DNA of 60,200 bases from an uncultured Bacilli bacterium (lineage in GTDB: Bacteria > Bacillota_I > Bacilli_A > RF39 > UBA660): positions 1 to 60,200 of the forward strand of contig CAKOQK010000005.1 of assembly GCA_934101225.1 (NCBI GenBank). Reading direction: 5' to 3'. Position numbers and translations under genes: made by a program. The notes under the pieces were generated by a model, which was given only the letters and a program-made list of their open reading frames with translations, did no database searches and was not told where the DNA came from. The first letter of the stretch is position 1, and each line of letters opens with the position of its first letter. Shown in pieces: positions 8,438-16,979 of the stretch.

Positions 8438-9502
8438 ATGTTATCAACAATATTATCAATTATATATTTAATACTTATTTTAGGAGTTTTGGTCTTTGTT
8501 CATGAATTTGGACATTTCATCGCAGCAAAAAAAATTGGTGTATATGTTAGTGAATTTGCTATTGGAATGGGTCCTAAAATTTATTCATTTAAAAGAAAAA
8601 AGAAAAATGATCCCACTGAATATTCAATTAGATTACTACCTATCGGCGGATTTTGCGCTATGGCTGGAGAAGTAATTGAAGATGATAATTCTAAAAAATT
8701 AAAAAAGAACGAATATATGTGTAATCGTTCAAAATGGGAAAGATTCTTAATTCTTATTGCGGGTGTAACTATGAATATAATAACCGCGTTTATTTTGCTA
8801 TTTGCTCAATCACTTATTTGGGGACATACCGAACAAAAATCGATAGTTGGAAATGTTCCAGCAGGTTATCCCGTAGCCGAAGCAGGTATCGAAGTAGGGG
8901 ACACAATTCAAAAAGTTAATGGTTATAAAGTTAATACCTGGGATAAAATGACTTTAATAATGAGTTTAAAAAACGATAAAGGATATACTGAATTTGAAGT
9001 TAAAAAACAAGATGGAACAATTAAAACTTATAAAGTTACTCCTGTAACTAAAATAAACGAAGATGGAACTGAGACAAAAGTTTATGGTATTGGTGCCAGT
9101 AGTGAAGAAATAAGAGGTTTCTTTTCAAGCATAAAATATGCCTTTGTTAAACTAGGTAGTATCGTATCTACTATGTTATTAATAATTTTAAATTTAATAA
9201 AAGGTAAATTATCATTATCTGCGTTATCTGGACCTGTTGGAATGTATACAGTAGTAAAAAGTGCTGGAACATTTAGACAACTATTATATTTAACATCTTA
9301 CTTAAGTATAAATCTAGCCGTAATTAATGCAATCCCATTTCCGGCCTTTGATGGTGGTAGAATCTTATTTGTTGTTATAGAAGCAATTAAGGGAAGCAAA
9401 GTTAAACCAGAGGTAGAAAATATATTCCATTCAATCGGATTTATGTTATTAATGTTACTAATGATTTATATAACAATTCAAGATATTATAAGATTAAAAT
9501 AA
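8438..9502 (+). CDS. rseP: RseP/RasP site-2 zinc metalloprotease
   Basis: Membrane-embedded protease that cleaves transmembrane segments of regulators and leftover signal peptides. The 354-residue protein has the zinc motif HEFGH (22-26) inside the first membrane helix, a PDZ domain (about 135-205, containing VAEAGIEVGDTI) and the third ligand region AFDGGR (303-308) near the end. Single PDZ is normal for Bacillota. AGGAGG is 6 bases upstream. Last gene of its operon, before a bidirectional terminator. Confidence 0.95.
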   Translation: MLSTILSIIYLILILGVLVFVHEFGHFIAAKKIGVYVSEFAIGMGPKIYSFKRKKKNDPTEYSIRLLPIGGFCAMAGEVIEDDNSKKLKKNEYMCNRSKWERFLILIAGVTMNIITAFILLFAQSLIWGHTEQKSIVGNVPAGYPVAEAGIEVGDTIQKVNGYKVNTWDKMTLIMSLKNDKGYTEFEVKKQDGTIKTYKVTPVTKINEDGTETKVYGIGASSEEIRGFFSSIKYAFVKLGSIVSTMLLIILNLIKGKLSLSALSGPVGMYTVVKSAGTFRQLLYLTSYLSINLAVINAIPFPAFDGGRILFVVIEAIKGSKVKPEVENIFHSIGFMLLMLLMIYITIQDIIRLK

Positions 9503-9506
9503 ATTA

Positions 9507-9552
9507 AAAGATCTAATAAGAGTTTAAATTTCTCTCATTAGATCTTTATTTT
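9507..9552. terminator. Bidirectional terminator between rseP and def
   Basis: A 16-bp stem with one mismatch (9507-9522 with 9532-9547), 9-nt loop, T-rich tail on the plus strand and an A-rich left flank giving a T-rich tail on the minus strand. The def stop codon lies in the loop. Confidence 0.85.
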
Positions 9553-10075
9553 TATAAGGATTCTTTTTATCAATTTTATCAACAAACAAGATACCATTTA
9601 AATGATCAATTTCATGCTGGAACGCAACAGATATATCTTCACGAACTCTCATTGTAAAAGGTTTACCATTTTCATCAAATGCTGAAACAGTAATTCTAGC
9701 ATATCTTGGAACAATTCCTTCAACCTCACGGTTAACAGACAAACATCCTTCACCTTCACCAACATAAATTAATTCTTCACTTTTACTAATAATTTTTGGA
9801 TTAATAACAACATATCTCTTAAATTTTCCATCATCTAATTCTTCAGATATAACAAAAATTCTTTTTAAAATACCTATTTGAACAAAAGATAACCCCATTC
9901 CCGGTCTTAAATCATACTTTTCAGAATATTCTGGAATTTGACTCATTTCTAAATAAGTTAAAGAATCATCAATTAATTTTTTTGTTTCATCGTCAAGTGG
10001 AAATATAGCATCCGCTGATTTTTGTCTTAATATTTTGTTTGATTCATCTAATATTTTAATATTTGGTAATTTCAT
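9524..10075 (-). CDS. def: Peptide deformylase
   Basis: Def removes the formyl group from nascent protein N-termini. From the start MKLPNIK the protein is 183 residues. It has motif 2 EGCLS (109-113, metal cysteine) and motif 3 HEIDH (154-158). Motif 1 reads GMGLSFVQIG (59-68) where most homologues have GxGLAAPQ; the glutamine is kept. I chose ATG 10075 because GGGGTG lies 9 bases upstream; an in-frame GTG at 10087 would add four residues but overlaps that site. Transcribed toward rseP and probably alone. Confidence 0.93.
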   Translation of the reverse strand: MKLPNIKILDESNKILRQKSADAIFPLDDETKKLIDDSLTYLEMSQIPEYSEKYDLRPGMGLSFVQIGILKRIFVISEELDDGKFKRYVVINPKIISKSEELIYVGEGEGCLSVNREVEGIVPRYARITVSAFDENGKPFTMRVREDISVAFQHEIDHLNGILFVDKIDKKNPYKNKDLMREI

Positions 10076-10144
10076 AAAACTACACACCCCATTTCATAAC
10101 ACGATTATTTTAGCAAAAAAAACTAAAAAAATAAAGTAAAACTC

Positions 10145-10429
10145 CTAAAATCTTACTCTCTCATTTTTTGTTAATTTGTAATTACTACTACTTGGAATCT
10201 CTAAAGCATGTTTAGAGTTCTTTAAAAATACAACTTTCCAAGGTTTTACATTAAAACAAATATCTTTAACAACATAATCACAATCTAATCCATATATATC
10301 AATACATTCTCTCATAAAGAAAGTGTGTATCTTATTAGTGTTAGAAAAAAACATTCCATATTCTATATTGTTTTTAAACATTAATCCCTTGAATTTTTTA
10401 ATAAAACTATTTGCCTTTACAATTTTCAT
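10145..10429 (-). CDS. DUF192 family protein, short
   Basis: A 94-residue protein with the DUF192 landmarks FKGLMF (13-18), the GMFF strand and THTFFMR-like IHTFFMRECIDI, ending in a short beta-barrel. Family members are usually exported or cytosolic small barrels of unknown function; here no signal peptide is seen. ATG 10429 has GAGGT at the right distance, while an upstream in-frame ATG (10474) has none and lies inside the next promoter region. Divergent from the pilin gene. Biological role unknown. Confidence 0.75.
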   Translation of the reverse strand: MKIVKANSFIKKFKGLMFKNNIEYGMFFSNTNKIHTFFMRECIDIYGLDCDYVVKDICFNVKPWKVVFLKNSKHALEIPSSSNYKLTKNERVRF

Positions 10430-10459
10430 CAAATACCTCAAAGTTATTATATATAATAA

Positions 10460-10488
10460 TTGACAAAAAATCAAAAAAATAAGATAAT
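10460..10488 (+). promoter_or_regulatory. Strong promoter of the pilin gene
   Basis: TTGACA (10460-10465), exact 17-bp spacer, GATAAT (10483-10488). The start codon is 29 bases downstream. Confidence 0.85.
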
Positions 10489-10517
10489 TTAAATAGATAG
10501 AGTAAAGGTGATTATGG

Positions 10518-10745
10518 TTGAAAAATTTAAATAAAAATGGTCAAGCCTTAGTAGAATACGTTGTTATAATTGGATTAGTTACTGTACTAGTAGTAGGTCT
10601 TGTTTCATACTTTGGCGGATACTTAAAAGATGCTATGACTAAAACAGGATGTCAATTAATGGGTGAAGACTATGAAGCCGGCGAAAAAGTAGGCGAAGGT
10701 AAGTGCGTAAGTAGTGGTGACAGCCTAGAAGATATGTTTAAATAA
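10518..10745 (+). CDS. Flp-type (type IVb) prepilin-like protein
   Basis: A 75-residue protein with a prepilin N-terminus: basic leader MKNLNKNG, then QALVEY, with cleavage expected after G8 and glutamate at +5 of the mature form (E13), followed by a hydrophobic helix (VVIIGLVTVLVVGLVSY). Two cysteines (in GCQL and GKCV) could form a C-terminal loop. Start is TTG at 10518, 7 bases after AAAGGTG; the ATG four bases earlier gives only a six-codon frame. No prepilin peptidase, ATPase or tad gene is nearby, so its assembly machinery must be elsewhere. Stop overlaps the convergent membrane gene. Confidence 0.75.
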   Translation: MKNLNKNGQALVEYVVIIGLVTVLVVGLVSYFGGYLKDAMTKTGCQLMGEDYEAGEKVGEGKCVSSGDSLEDMFK

Positions 10746-11094
10746 TATCAATTTCTGGATTAGCGTTCTTATATACTTCAACATATAAATAGATAGCGCC
10801 ACCAATTAAAATGCATATACTTGCAAGAAGCAAAAGTTTCCTATAAGTTGGGGAATCTTTTTTTGTGTTTTTATAAGTTACATAAGTAGTATAAATATAT
10901 ATGCATAGTGCAATAAAAAGAACTAGAATATTGATATATCTAAAAATTTTACGATATTTTTCTTCAACCGTATAAAGATATTTTTCTTCAAAATAATTAC
11001 TAATAAAATTTGCTCCAATTATAAAAAGATATATTAACCAAATAATATTTTCCTTTTCAACATCAAATAGTTGGCCACTAATACTTTTATTCAT
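10738..11094 (-). CDS. Small membrane protein of unknown function
   Basis: A 118-residue protein with three likely membrane helices (about 18-35, 53-72 and 86-106) and a charged loop between the first two. The family is not recognised. It converges on the pilin gene with an 8-base overlap of stops. No clear ribosome-binding site precedes the ATG. The hydrophobic pattern, with Lys/Asp-rich loops, argues for a real protein rather than a chance frame. Confidence 0.55.
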   Translation of the reverse strand: MNKSISGQLFDVEKENIIWLIYLFIIGANFISNYFEEKYLYTVEEKYRKIFRYINILVLFIALCIYIYTTYVTYKNTKKDSPTYRKLLLLASICILIGGAIYLYVEVYKNANPEIDII

Positions 11095-11154
11095 ATTAAT
11101 TAATATGACAATTATTTAATAATAATTAATGAATAAGCAAAAATCAAAAATATG

Positions 11155-11184
11155 TTTGCATAAATTTTGGCTTTATGCTAAAAT
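11155..11184 (+). promoter_or_regulatory. Promoter with embedded inverted repeat, MFWS gene 1
   Basis: TTTGCA (11155-11160), 18-bp spacer, TAAAAT (11179-11184). The spacer is filled by a perfect 7-bp inverted repeat GCATAAA (11158-11164) / TTTATGC (11172-11178), positioned like a repressor operator. The same arrangement recurs before MFWS gene 2. Confidence 0.65.
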
Positions 11185-11211
11185 AAACGCTAATAAAAGG
11201 GGAAAATGTAT

Positions 11212-13440
11212 ATGTTTTGGAGTAATTTATTTAAAAAGAAAGATAAAGAAAATAATAAGTCTAATCAGAATATAGCAAACAATTCTTATACTAAAATACC
11301 TTCATATGAAGAATTAACTCCTGAAGAACAAGAATATGTTAGTAATTTAAAAGAAGAATATTTGAATTTTTATGATACTGAAGACAATTATTTTGATTTT
11401 GATCAAGAATTATTTTATGAAATAAAAATGTATCCCGATTTAGTTTTTGATATTATGCAAAATGATCATTTTGGAAACATTGCAAGTTCAATTATAGATA
11501 GTAAAAAACTAATGTATTATTCTCATAAAACAAGTGAAATAAATAATATATTAAAATATAAATATATTGCCTTAGAAGAACTAAGAAAAGATAAAAAACA
11601 CCTAGCTAAACATATGGGATTATATGTCTTGGGAAAGCGAAAAATAAATATAATAAAAGCAATAGATTATTATATGAATATGACTTGTTTATCATATGCC
11701 ATAACAGAACAAAAAATATTTGAATTTACTGCTTATGTAATTGCCAGTTATCCTAAACATATAGATGAAACAACGGTGGAAGAATTAGCAAAAAGATATA
11801 TTGAAGCAGAAAAAGATTATAAAGATTTATTTAATTCTTCACTTAATTTAGATGATAATTTAACAAGCACAGATAAAATAGCATATATTGAAATACTTAT
11901 AGATAAATTTATATATGAAAATAAAGATTTAATAGACAAGTTAAAAGAACAACTTGATCTAATTGCAAATAGTGAAATAGAAGATGAAACTATGCAGCAA
12001 GAAATAATAAATAATTTAATGAAAATCAAAATGTATTACAACATTTTTAATAAATACAATAAAAACAAATTAACCAAAGAAGACTTTGAAGACCTATATC
12101 AAATAATATTCAATGTTTATACTTATTTTCCAATCAATAATGGTTTCGAAAAATATTATAATGAAGAAGCAAATGATGATGAAACAAAACTATATAGTAA
12201 AATAATAAAAAGCAAAGCCGAAGCATTCATATTAAAACAATCAAAAATATTTGAAACAAATCGAATAAATGACAAAGCTTATAACATTTTGTTAAATATC
12301 TTTAGATTAAATGCAAGTGATGAAACCTACAAAAATATGTTTATATATGATACATTTAGTATTAAAGATTTTTCAAATGTAGATTTACTTTTATCGTTAG
12401 ATTTTGTAGACGCAATTGATGAGTATTTCGATAAACGAGCAGTTTTTGATCCTTTTAGATTTAATTATAGAGATTATTTTATAAGTCCTAATGTATCAAA
12501 AAAAGATTATTATAAATATGCTTTAGCTTTATGTAACAAATCAAATTTAGACGAAGAAATTAATGAATCAAAAAAACAAGTGCCAAAAAGTTTAAGTGAA
12601 TTATCAATTTATGATGATCAAGATGAAATAAAGCTTTATTACATATTGTATAAAGACAGAATAAATTTTAATGTTTTGCCACATTTATCAAATGATTGTA
12701 AATTAAGTGAATTTTTAAATTATCGTAGAGAATCTTGCAAACAAAACAAAGATAAAAGTATGGACATATACATGCCAAGTAGAACTAAAACACTTTATTT
12801 AAATCAATATGCAATTGGAATAGATGAAACAAATTTAATAAAAGTTTATGCTAATGAGCAATTAGAAAAAATAATAATAGAAAAAGATACTCTATTATAC
12901 AATCCAAAAATACAAATCATACTTCCAGAAACATCTAACTTCATAAGTATTGTTTACGACAAATTTGAATCTTGCAAATTAAATGATTATGATTTTTTAC
13001 TTTCTATCAGAAAATTTAGCAAGAGTATAATATTACCAAATAAAATTTTTCACATGGAAGACAACAATGAAAATAACAAATGGCTTTTTGATTATTTATT
13101 TAATTTGTTTTATGAAAGTATATTAAAATTAGAACATAAAGTATTAGGTAATTATGAAGATATATTTTATGAATTATTTCATAATTTAACGATATTAGAT
13201 AAAGATAATCAATTATTCTCTGTTGGTTACAATGTAGAACATTCTTATCAGGAAACTCATGAGATAAGTACTAAAATTAGTGAAGTAAGTAATATTATAG
13301 AAGCTTATAAAATTTATATTGAATATTTTATAAAAGATCTTAATAGTTATAAAAAAAGTTTAAAGAAAGAATTTATTTATAATGAAAAGGTAAAATCATT
13401 ATTTTATTTAAATAATATAAAGTATAAATATTTTAAATAA
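11212..13440 (+). CDS. MFWS-family large protein, copy 1 (unknown function)
   Basis: Not a family I recognise. The 742-residue protein begins MFWSNLFKKK, a short aromatic-basic segment that might bind membrane. It continues with a Pro-Ser/Thr linker, a conserved helical region (about 30-330, with ELTPEEQEYV and GLYVLGKRKINI) and a more variable C-terminal half with beta-rich repeats near 500-600 resembling strands of a solenoid. No signal peptide or catalytic motif is seen. Start chosen at the ATG shared by all paralogues, 9 bases after AAAGGGG, rather than ATG 11206. Its C-terminal 300 residues match MFWS copy 4 (33509) best, its middle copy 5 (35973), so it looks mosaic. Confidence 0.8.
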   Translation: MFWSNLFKKKDKENNKSNQNIANNSYTKIPSYEELTPEEQEYVSNLKEEYLNFYDTEDNYFDFDQELFYEIKMYPDLVFDIMQNDHFGNIASSIIDSKKLMYYSHKTSEINNILKYKYIALEELRKDKKHLAKHMGLYVLGKRKINIIKAIDYYMNMTCLSYAITEQKIFEFTAYVIASYPKHIDETTVEELAKRYIEAEKDYKDLFNSSLNLDDNLTSTDKIAYIEILIDKFIYENKDLIDKLKEQLDLIANSEIEDETMQQEIINNLMKIKMYYNIFNKYNKNKLTKEDFEDLYQIIFNVYTYFPINNGFEKYYNEEANDDETKLYSKIIKSKAEAFILKQSKIFETNRINDKAYNILLNIFRLNASDETYKNMFIYDTFSIKDFSNVDLLLSLDFVDAIDEYFDKRAVFDPFRFNYRDYFISPNVSKKDYYKYALALCNKSNLDEEINESKKQVPKSLSELSIYDDQDEIKLYYILYKDRINFNVLPHLSNDCKLSEFLNYRRESCKQNKDKSMDIYMPSRTKTLYLNQYAIGIDETNLIKVYANEQLEKIIIEKDTLLYNPKIQIILPETSNFISIVYDKFESCKLNDYDFLLSIRKFSKSIILPNKIFHMEDNNENNKWLFDYLFNLFYESILKLEHKVLGNYEDIFYELFHNLTILDKDNQLFSVGYNVEHSYQETHEISTKISEVSNIIEAYKIYIEYFIKDLNSYKKSLKKEFIYNEKVKSLFYLNNIKYKYFK

Positions 13441-13487
13441 AATTACAGATAAAAATATCAATAGAATAAGCAAAAATCAAAAATATG

Positions 13488-13517
13488 TTTGCATAAATTT
13501 TGTTTTTATGCTAAAAT
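13488..13517 (+). promoter_or_regulatory. Promoter with embedded inverted repeat, MFWS gene 2
   Basis: TTTGCA (13488-13493), 18-bp spacer, TAAAAT (13512-13517). Inverted repeat GCATAAA (13491-13497) / TTTATGC (13505-13511). The spacer between the arms differs from copy 1 at two bases while the arms are kept. The flanking sequence repeats that upstream of 11212. Confidence 0.65.
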
Positions 13518-13542
13518 AAACGCTAATAAAAGGGGAATGTAT

Positions 13543-15864
13543 ATGTTTTGGAGTAATTTATTTAAAAAGAAATATAAAGAAAATAATAAGTCTAATCAGA
13601 ATATAGCAAACAATTCTTATTTTAATATACCTTCACATGAAGAATTAACAAGTGAAGAACAAGAATATGTTAGTAATTTAAAAGAAGAATATTTGAATTT
13701 TTATGATACTGAAGACAATTATTTTGATTTTGATCAAGAATTATTTTATGAAATAAAAATGTATCCCGATTTAGCTTTTGATATTATGCAAAATGATCAT
13801 TTTGGAAACATTGCAAGTTCAATTATAGATAGCAAAAAGCTAATGTATTATTCTCATAAGCTTAGTGAAATAAACAATGTTTTAAAATATAAATATATTG
13901 CCTTAAATGTAATTAGAAAAGATAAGAAATATCTATCAAAATATATGGGATTATATTTTTTAGGAAGAAGAAAAATAAATATATTAAAAGCTTTAGATCA
14001 TCAAATGAATATCATAAACAATATGCTTGTTATATCAAATCAAAAAATAACTGATTACTGTGCTTGTGCTATTGCAAACTATCCAAAAAATATAGATGAA
14101 AATACTAAAGAAGCACTAGAAAAAAGATATAAAGAAGTGGAGAAAGACTATAAAGATTTATTTAATTCTTCACTTGATTTAAATGATAATTTAACCATAG
14201 CTGATAAAATAACATATATGGAAATATTTATAGATAAATTTATATATGAAAATAAAGATTTAATAGATAAATTAAAAGAACAACTAGATTTAATTGCGAA
14301 TAGTGAAATAGAAAATATGGTTGTGCAAATAAATGTAATTGATAATTTAAAGAAAATAAAAATGTATTACAATATCTTTAATAAGTATGGCAGAAACAAA
14401 TTAACCAAAGAAGACTTTGAAGATTTATATCAAATAATATTCAATGTTTATACTTATTTCCCATCATTTAGTTATTTTAATTTTAGTAGATATTATAATT
14501 CTATTGCAGATAACAATGAAAAAGAATTTTATAAGTCAATAATTGATTCTAAATTAGTTATATTAAATATGAAACAATCAGCAATATTTAAAGGAAATAA
14601 ACAATATTCAGAAGATATAGTTAATATTTTAATGACTATATTTGAAAAATATGATAAAGATTATTGGAATTTATCAAACTCTTCTAACATTAGTTTTTTT
14701 TCTAATTATTTTGATAACCTTCCAATTACCGACAAGATAATAAATTTTAATTTAAAGTTATTATTATCATTAGATTATGAAAGCGGATTTAATGATTATT
14801 TTGCTGATAAAAAATCTATTTATGTAAGTTACTTGAAACGTAATTTAGTGGTAAAAGATTTTTACAAACTTTTAATAGGAGTAAATAATTATTTATCGAA
14901 AAACAATATAACTGAAGAACAACTAAAAAATGAATTGCTTACTATTTCAAACAGATCTAATAATAATGAATTTATTGATTCTGATACTAACAAGAAAGAA
15001 ACTTACACATTATTAATTAATATCATTAACGATTATAAAGCATATGAGCCAATTCTTAAATTATATTCATCTTTATATGATATTGATTTTAGTATTTTTC
15101 CAGAACATATTTTAGGTAAACATATAAATATTTTAATAAACTATTATGATTATGGTAATGGAGCATTAATTATTAACAATAATATAGATGAATTAGATAT
15201 CAAGTGTTCGCAAAAAGACGATAGAATATTGATTATAAATGGTAATATTGAAACAATGAATATACAAATTGCTTCAGATCTAGCTAATGAGGATAATGTA
15301 ATGCATACTAGAGTATTGTTACCTATTAAGCCATTAAAAATGAATTTTTATAATGACAAATATGACATAGATTCTGATATAAGTTCCATTGTAAAAAAAT
15401 ATCAAGTGAAATATGCCACACTTGACGAAGAAACTGGAATTATGAGTTATGAAAACATTAAAAAAATATTTGCGAAAATAGGTAAAATGTTCATCTTAAG
15501 AGAGGAAATATTAGATTATAGTGAATCAGAAATGTGTATTTATTTAAAAAAAATATTTAGGCCAATTATAGATATTATAGATGATGAAGATAGCAGATTA
15601 GCAACACTTGGATATTCACGTAAAATGAATTTTATGAATGTTTGGTTAGAATTATTTAGTAATATGTCAATCCTACTTCGAAATGGGAATATTGTACATT
15701 TAGATCGTTCAAAAATTGAAAACTATGGTAATGGTAATAATATTGGAATACTTTCATACGTCATGATATCTTATGACGAAGCAATAAAATTTTTTGTAAA
15801 AGTTTTAAAAAAATATAAAACAGACAAAATAAGAACAGAAAAAAGAATAATAAAAAGTAAATAG
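13543..15864 (+). CDS. MFWS-family large protein, copy 2 (unknown function)
   Basis: A 773-residue paralogue of the gene at 11212. The first 110 residues are nearly identical to copy 1, including many synonymous sites. The middle keeps the FNSSL.L.DNLT and EDFEDLYQIIFNVYTYFP blocks, and the C-terminal half is quite different. Start at the shared MFWS ATG, 7 bases after AAAGGGG; an upstream in-frame ATG would lie within the promoter. Single-gene unit with its own promoter. Function unknown. Confidence 0.8.
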   Translation: MFWSNLFKKKYKENNKSNQNIANNSYFNIPSHEELTSEEQEYVSNLKEEYLNFYDTEDNYFDFDQELFYEIKMYPDLAFDIMQNDHFGNIASSIIDSKKLMYYSHKLSEINNVLKYKYIALNVIRKDKKYLSKYMGLYFLGRRKINILKALDHQMNIINNMLVISNQKITDYCACAIANYPKNIDENTKEALEKRYKEVEKDYKDLFNSSLDLNDNLTIADKITYMEIFIDKFIYENKDLIDKLKEQLDLIANSEIENMVVQINVIDNLKKIKMYYNIFNKYGRNKLTKEDFEDLYQIIFNVYTYFPSFSYFNFSRYYNSIADNNEKEFYKSIIDSKLVILNMKQSAIFKGNKQYSEDIVNILMTIFEKYDKDYWNLSNSSNISFFSNYFDNLPITDKIINFNLKLLLSLDYESGFNDYFADKKSIYVSYLKRNLVVKDFYKLLIGVNNYLSKNNITEEQLKNELLTISNRSNNNEFIDSDTNKKETYTLLINIINDYKAYEPILKLYSSLYDIDFSIFPEHILGKHINILINYYDYGNGALIINNNIDELDIKCSQKDDRILIINGNIETMNIQIASDLANEDNVMHTRVLLPIKPLKMNFYNDKYDIDSDISSIVKKYQVKYATLDEETGIMSYENIKKIFAKIGKMFILREEILDYSESEMCIYLKKIFRPIIDIIDDEDSRLATLGYSRKMNFMNVWLELFSNMSILLRNGNIVHLDRSKIENYGNGNNIGILSYVMISYDEAIKFFVKVLKKYKTDKIRTEKRIIKSK

Positions 15865-15909
15865 TCAAATAAAATATCACAAAAAATATGAATTTTACGA
15901 ACAAATGAT

Positions 15910-15938
15910 TTGACATTTAATAAAATATATGCTAAAAT
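15910..15938 (+). promoter_or_regulatory. Promoter of the gene at 15973
   Basis: TTGACA (15910-15915), 17-bp spacer, TAAAAT (15933-15938). It lies inside the upstream extension of the open frame, which fixes the start further downstream. Confidence 0.8.
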
Positions 15939-15972
15939 ACATATACAAATAAGGGATATGGGGGTTTTAGAA

Positions 15973-16395
15973 ATGAAAGGATATATCTTAGATTATATAA
16001 ATGAAAATGAATATAAGAAATTAGAAAGAGCATTAAAGAAATATAATATGCTTGCTTTTAAAGAATTAAACTTTTCATTTTATCCAGAATTAAGAAAAGG
16101 TAATTTTTTAGGAGAATTAGTTTCTAAAAATAAAGCTAAAGGAACAGAAACATACGAATTAAAACTTAAAAGTGACCATATGTTTAGTCAAGTTCATGGT
16201 GATATTAAATTACATTATATTGTTTATAAAAAAGAAAACGTTATTATGTTAGATACTATAACACCTTCGGATATATTATTAGAAGGACATATGGCTGAAC
16301 TAACAACTTATAAAGGTGTAATGATTAGTAAAGCTAACGCTGAAAAAGATATGTTTAAAATTGATTTATTAAATATGTTACAAGATAAACATTAA
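15973..16395 (+). CDS. Hypothetical soluble protein, 140 residues
   Basis: A 140-residue cytosolic protein with an N-terminal helix (NENEYKKLERALKKYN) followed by an alternating beta region (SDHMFSQVHGDIKLHYIVYKKE). No recognised motif. Start at ATG 15973 follows GGGGGT by 7 bases and lies downstream of a clear promoter; longer in-frame readings would begin inside that promoter. A terminator overlaps its stop codon. Same promoter type as the MFWS genes but not otherwise similar. Confidence 0.7.
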   Translation: MKGYILDYINENEYKKLERALKKYNMLAFKELNFSFYPELRKGNFLGELVSKNKAKGTETYELKLKSDHMFSQVHGDIKLHYIVYKKENVIMLDTITPSDILLEGHMAELTTYKGVMISKANAEKDMFKIDLLNMLQDKH

Positions 16396-16410
16396 TTTGT
16401 TTATCTTTTT
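16383..16410 (+). terminator. Rho-independent terminator
   Basis: Perfect 8-bp stem (16383-16390 with 16399-16406) overlapping the end of the 140-residue gene, then a T run. Confidence 0.8.
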
Positions 16411-16421
16411 CTATTTATAGA

Positions 16422-16452
16422 AAATAAAAAAGTTACTCATTCAAGCAACTTT
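16422..16452 (-). terminator. Terminator of the tRNA operon
   Basis: On the minus strand AAAGTTGC pairs imperfectly with GTAACTTT around an 8-nt loop (16429-16452) and is followed by a T-rich run, just downstream of the tRNA-Leu 3' end. Confidence 0.65.
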
Positions 16453-16464
16453 AATTATTTTAAA

Positions 16465-16549
16465 TGGTGCAGGTAACAGGACTTGAACCTGCACGGATGT
16501 ATCCACTAGATCCTAAGTCTAGCGCGTCTGCCAATTCCGCCATACCTGC
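16465..16549 (-). tRNA. tRNA-Leu (anticodon UAG)
   Basis: 85 nt including encoded CCA. Acceptor GCAGGTA pairs with TACCTGC, the anticodon stem CTAGA/TCTAG encloses loop CTTAGGA (anticodon TAG), a long variable arm is present as in class II tRNAs, and the T-arm is GTTCAAGTC. Second gene of a two-tRNA operon. Confidence 0.93.
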
Positions 16550-16557
16550 AAAAAAAA

Positions 16558-16634
16558 TGGTGGATCTTGTAGGACTCGAACCTACGACCGCCCGGTTATG
16601 AGCCGGATGCTCTAACCAACTGAGCTAAAGATCC
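16558..16634 (-). tRNA. tRNA with CAU anticodon (probably Ile2, possibly elongator Met)
   Basis: 77 nt with encoded CCA. Acceptor GGATCTT/AAGATCC, D-arm AGCTCAGTTGGTTAGAGC, anticodon stem CCGG/CCGG around loop CTCATAA, T-arm GTTCGAGTC. The overall sequence resembles the Bacillus tRNA-Ile whose CAU is modified to lysidine by TilS more than its elongator tRNA-Met; the initiator type is excluded by the first base pair. Identity cannot be settled from sequence reading alone. Confidence 0.85.
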
Positions 16635-16647
16635 TTAACACTTCTTA

Positions 16648-16676
16648 AATATATCATAAATATTTTTATAGTGCAA
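16648..16676 (-). promoter_or_regulatory. Promoter of the tRNA operon
   Basis: On the minus strand TTGCAC, exact 17-bp spacer, TATATT, ending 13 bases before the first tRNA. Confidence 0.8.
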
Positions 16677-16753
16677 TTATTTTTTGATAGTTTTTAAAAA
16701 AAATCAAATTTTAAATTATTAATACTATTCATTATGTATAAATATAATGTAAT

Positions 16754-16948
16754 ATGACAAATATAATAAAAATAATAATTAGCTTATTTTTAATCAGTTA
16801 TAGCATAATGTTTTATATTATTTATTTAAATGAATTATTTATCGATGGCATATTACATTATTTATTTATCATTGTAAGCCATATAGAAACTCTTATCTTA
16901 TTTCCCGGTATTTATTTACTTGTTCGCTCTTTACATCATAAAACATAA
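16754..16948 (+). CDS. Small two-helix membrane protein
   Basis: A 64-residue, strongly hydrophobic protein with two likely membrane helices (about 5-25 and 35-57) and a basic tail (RSLHHKT). No ribosome-binding site is seen; TATAAT at 16743-16748 ends five bases before the ATG, so the message may be leaderless. It lies 31 bases before the exported protein gene at 16980. Family not recognised; a chance frame cannot be excluded. Confidence 0.45.
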   Translation: MTNIIKIIISLFLISYSIMFYIIYLNELFIDGILHYLFIIVSHIETLILFPGIYLLVRSLHHKT

Positions 16949-16979
16949 ATGATAGAATTAACTACGTAAGGTGGTAAAA

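Noticed and set aside
16558..16634. Initiator tRNA-fMet
   Set aside because: It has a normal first base pair and lacks the run of G-C pairs in the anticodon stem typical of initiators.
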